Of a stretch of 8,359 bases of DNA, positions 6,227 through 8,359 are shown in pieces. The stretch covers positions 1-8,359 of the forward strand of contig JAISPN010000041.1 of assembly GCA_031274845.1 (NCBI GenBank). Reading direction: 5' to 3'. The notes below the pieces were generated by a model. That model had not been told where the DNA came from and searched no databases. It saw only the letters and a program-made list of their open reading frames with translations. The DNA is from Acidobacteriaceae bacterium. Lineage in GTDB: Bacteria > Acidobacteriota > Vicinamibacteria > Vicinamibacterales > CAVVIG01. Every line of letters begins with the position of its first letter. Within the stretch, counting starts at the first letter, position 1. The translations under genes were made by a program, and so were the position numbers.

Positions 6227-7735
6227 ATGAGCGACCTCGGTTTTCCTGGAGAGTTTCCCTACACCCGCGGCATCCAGCCGACCATGTATCGTGGCCGCCT
6301 CTGGACGATGCGCCAGTATGCCGGGTTTGGCACGGCGTCCGAATCGAACGAGAGATACCGCTACCTCTTGTCGCAAGGCGTCAGCGGACTGAGCGTCGCC
6401 TTCGATCTGCCGACGCAGATGGGATACGACTCCGACCATCCGCTCGCGCACGGCGAAGTCGGACGCGTCGGCGTCGCGATTGATTCGATCGAAGACATGG
6501 CCGTTCTGCTCGACGGGCTGCCGCTCGATCGCGTCTCCACCTCGATGACCATCAACGCGACCGCCGCCATCCTGCTCGCGCTCTACGTGGCGACGGCGCG
6601 CCGCCAGCGCGTGCCGCTCGACACACTGTCGGGCACGATTCAGAACGACGTCCTCAAGGAATACGTCGCGCGCGGCACCTACATTTTTCCACCCCGATCC
6701 TCGTTGCGCATCGTCACCGACGTGTTCGCGTACTGCGAACAAGAGATCCCGAACTGGAACACGATTTCAATTAGCGGCTATCACATTCGCGAAGCGGGCT
6801 CGACCGCGGTGCAGGAGTTGGCGTTTACCTTCGCCAACGGCATCGCCTACGTGCAAGCCGCGCTCGATGCTGGATTGCAGGTCGATCGCATCGGTCAACG
6901 GCTCTCGTTCTTCTTCAACGCGCACAACGATTTCCTTGAAGAAATCGCGAAGTTCCGCGCCGCGCGGCGGCTCTGGGCGCGCATCATGCGCGACAGGTTC
7001 GGCGCCACGAATCCCCGCGCGCAACAGTTGCGCTTCCATACGCAGACCGCCGGAAGCACGCTCACCGCGCAACAGCCCGACAACAACATCGTCCGCGTCG
7101 CCGTGCAGGCGATGGCCGCCATCCTCGGCGGCACGCAGTCGCTCCACTGCAACGGACGCGACGAAGCCTTGGGACTCCCGACGGAAGAGGCCGCGCGTCT
7201 GGCGCTGCGCACGCAGCAGATCATCGCGTCTGAAACCGGCGTCGCGAACACGGTCGATCCGGTCGGCGGATCGTCTGTCATCGAAGCGCTCACCGATCGG
7301 ATCGAGCACGACGCCGACGCGCTCCTCGGACAGATCGACGCGCAAGGCGGCACGCTCGCCGCCATTGAATCCGGATTCATCCAGCGCGAGATTCAGGAAT
7401 CGGCCTACCGCGCGCAAATCGCCATCGACCGAGGCGACACGGTCGTGGTCGGCGTCAACAAGTTTGTCGATGCCATAGGCGCCTCGCCCATCGATCTCTT
7501 TCATCTCGATCCCGCGATCGAACGGCGGCAAGCGGATCGCGTCCGCGCCCTGCGCGCCACCAGAGACACCACGGCATGGAACGCCTCGCTCGACGCCGTG
7601 GCAACATCCGCACGCGATGGTCAGAACCTCATGCCGTCCATCGTCGCCGCGGTCGAAGCGCGCGCGACGGTTGGCGAGATCTCGGATACGCTCCGGCGCG
7701 TCTTCGGCGAGTTCAAGGAAACGGCGGTCGTCTGA
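6227..7735 (+). CDS. Methylmalonyl-CoA mutase, large (catalytic) subunit without B12-binding domain
   Basis: Cobalamin-dependent acyl-CoA mutase barrel that interconverts (R)-methylmalonyl-CoA and succinyl-CoA, used in propionate, odd-chain fatty-acid and branched amino-acid breakdown. Counting 502 residues from the ATG at 6227, the signatures are GEFPYTRGIQPTMYRGRLWTMRQYAGF (from 8), LSVAFDLPTQMGYDSDHP (55-72), GTIQNDVLKEY (136-146) and SISGYHIREAG (181-191). Substrate-reading residues match P. shermanii MutB: Y31 for Y89, R24 for R82, R149 for R207 and H186 for H244. RLSFF (225-229) holds the R283, S285 and F287 equivalents. Isobutyryl-CoA mutase has Phe and Gln in place of Y89 and R207, so methylmalonyl-CoA is the likely substrate. 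There is no C-terminal DxHxxG cobalamin domain, so a separate small subunit is required. Homologues usually carry some 40-60 more residues before GEFPYTRG. The alternative ATG at 6185 adds only 14 (516 residues in total). The stop overlaps the ABC transporter start. Confidence 0.93.
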   Translation: MSDLGFPGEFPYTRGIQPTMYRGRLWTMRQYAGFGTASESNERYRYLLSQGVSGLSVAFDLPTQMGYDSDHPLAHGEVGRVGVAIDSIEDMAVLLDGLPLDRVSTSMTINATAAILLALYVATARRQRVPLDTLSGTIQNDVLKEYVARGTYIFPPRSSLRIVTDVFAYCEQEIPNWNTISISGYHIREAGSTAVQELAFTFANGIAYVQAALDAGLQVDRIGQRLSFFFNAHNDFLEEIAKFRAARRLWARIMRDRFGATNPRAQQLRFHTQTAGSTLTAQQPDNNIVRVAVQAMAAILGGTQSLHCNGRDEALGLPTEEAARLALRTQQIIASETGVANTVDPVGGSSVIEALTDRIEHDADALLGQIDAQGGTLAAIESGFIQREIQESAYRAQIAIDRGDTVVVGVNKFVDAIGASPIDLFHLDPAIERRQADRVRALRATRDTTAWNASLDAVATSARDGQNLMPSIVAAVEARATVGEISDTLRRVFGEFKETAVV

Positions 7736-8359
7736 TGCTGCAGGTGCGCCATCTCACGACCGCCTTCGATCTGCCCAGCGGCGCCGCGCCCGCGGTCAAC
7801 GACGTCAGCCTCGACATCGTGTCGGGCGAAACGCTCGGCCTCGTCGGCGAATCTGGCAGCGGCAAATCGGTGACGGCGTTGTCGATCATGCGGCTGGTGC
7901 AATCGCCGGGGCGCATCACCTCCGGACAGATCCTCTTCAAGGGACGCGACCTGCTCGCGCTCAGCGAAGCCGGGATGTGTCAGGTGCGCGGCAAGGAGAT
8001 CGGCCTCATCTTTCAGGAGCCGATGACGGCGCTCAACCCGGTGTTCACGGTCGGCGATCAGATCGGCGAAACGCTTCGGGTCCATGCGGCCTTGCCACGG
8101 CGTGACGCGCGCGCACGCGCGATTGAACTGCTCGACGCGGTCCGCGTGCCGAACGCCTCCGCGCGCGTGGACGACTACCCGCACCAGCTCTCCGGCGGCA
8201 TGCGCCAGCGTGTCCTGATTGCGATCGCCATCGCCTGCAATCCGTCGCTAGTCATCGCCGACGAACCGACGACCGCGCTCGACGTCACGATTCAGGCGGA
8301 GATTCTCGATCTGCTGCGCGAGATGAAACAGCGTCTCCACCTGTCGTTGCTCCTCGTCA
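7735..8359 (+). CDS. Peptide-type (OppD/DppD family) ABC transporter ATP-binding protein, C-terminus cut off by window edge
   Basis: The frame is open from the ATG at 7735 to the right edge (208 full codons). It is a cytoplasmic ATPase that powers an importer. It shows Walker A GESGSGKS (38-45), the Q-loop FQEPMTALNP (93-102), the ABC signature LSGGMRQR (152-159), Walker B LVIADEP (172-178, with D176 and E177) and the D-loop ALDVT (181-185). The phrases EPMTALNPVFTVGDQI and ADEPTTALDVTIQAEILDLL are characteristic of the dipeptide/oligopeptide/nickel group. The H-loop and the C-terminal oligopeptide domain lie outside the window. The start overlaps the mutase stop (TGATG), which suggests translational coupling. 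Permeases, a second ATPase and a binding protein would be expected downstream. The substrate cannot be told from the ATPase alone. Confidence 0.93.
   Translation, partial: MLQVRHLTTAFDLPSGAAPAVNDVSLDIVSGETLGLVGESGSGKSVTALSIMRLVQSPGRITSGQILFKGRDLLALSEAGMCQVRGKEIGLIFQEPMTALNPVFTVGDQIGETLRVHAALPRRDARARAIELLDAVRVPNASARVDDYPHQLSGGMRQRVLIAIAIACNPSLVIADEPTTALDVTIQAEILDLLREMKQRLHLSLLLV

Noticed and set aside
6767..7531. 254-residue minus-strand open frame opposite the mutase
   Set aside because: It is an antisense shadow of a strongly conserved enzyme.

Overview
The window is GC-rich chromosomal DNA with a strong codon-position GC bias, which produces long shadow ORFs opposite the real genes. The mix of genes suggests an Acidobacteriota bacterium, possibly a soil member of the Vicinamibacteria. 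It includes a secreted protein with a carboxypeptidase-regulatory-like domain, a small acidobacterial-style hypothetical protein, a two-subunit-type methylmalonyl-CoA mutase large subunit and a peptide-type ABC transporter. This assignment is inferred from gene content and protein style, not from a marker gene.

Layout. (1) Positions 1-1816, minus strand: two exported proteins that probably form one transcription unit. The first is a 355-residue secreted protein of unknown function (1816 to 749). The second has a carboxypeptidase-regulatory-like domain and runs off the left edge (693 to 1). A good sigma70-type promoter (TTGACT-18 nt-TATTAT) lies just upstream of the first gene. (2) Positions 1817-2287: a divergent intergenic region of about 470 nt with no convincing gene. 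It holds a triple 7-mer direct repeat with an 11-nt period. (3) Positions 2288-5670, plus strand: glgC, eno and gpmA, a central-carbon cluster. GpmA and Eno catalyse consecutive steps of lower glycolysis (3-phosphoglycerate to 2-phosphoglycerate to phosphoenolpyruvate). GlgC makes ADP-glucose for glycogen. (4) Positions 5694-6005, minus strand: a 103-residue hypothetical protein convergent with gpmA, with its own well-formed promoter (TTGACA-17 nt-TACACT). (5) Positions 6227-8359, plus strand: the catalytic (large) subunit of methylmalonyl-CoA mutase. It overlaps by one base (TGATG) the start of an OppD/DppD-type ABC transporter ATPase that runs off the right edge.

The glgC-eno-gpmA group would place storage-polysaccharide synthesis and the lower glycolytic/gluconeogenic steps under shared expression. 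The mutase lacks a cobalamin-binding domain, so it needs a small subunit encoded outside the window. I see no tRNA, rRNA, CRISPR array, insertion sequence or phage signature, and no clearly new multi-gene system. The points most worth following up are the direct repeat upstream of glgC, the shortened N-terminus and start choice of the mutase, and the glgC-eno-gpmA arrangement.
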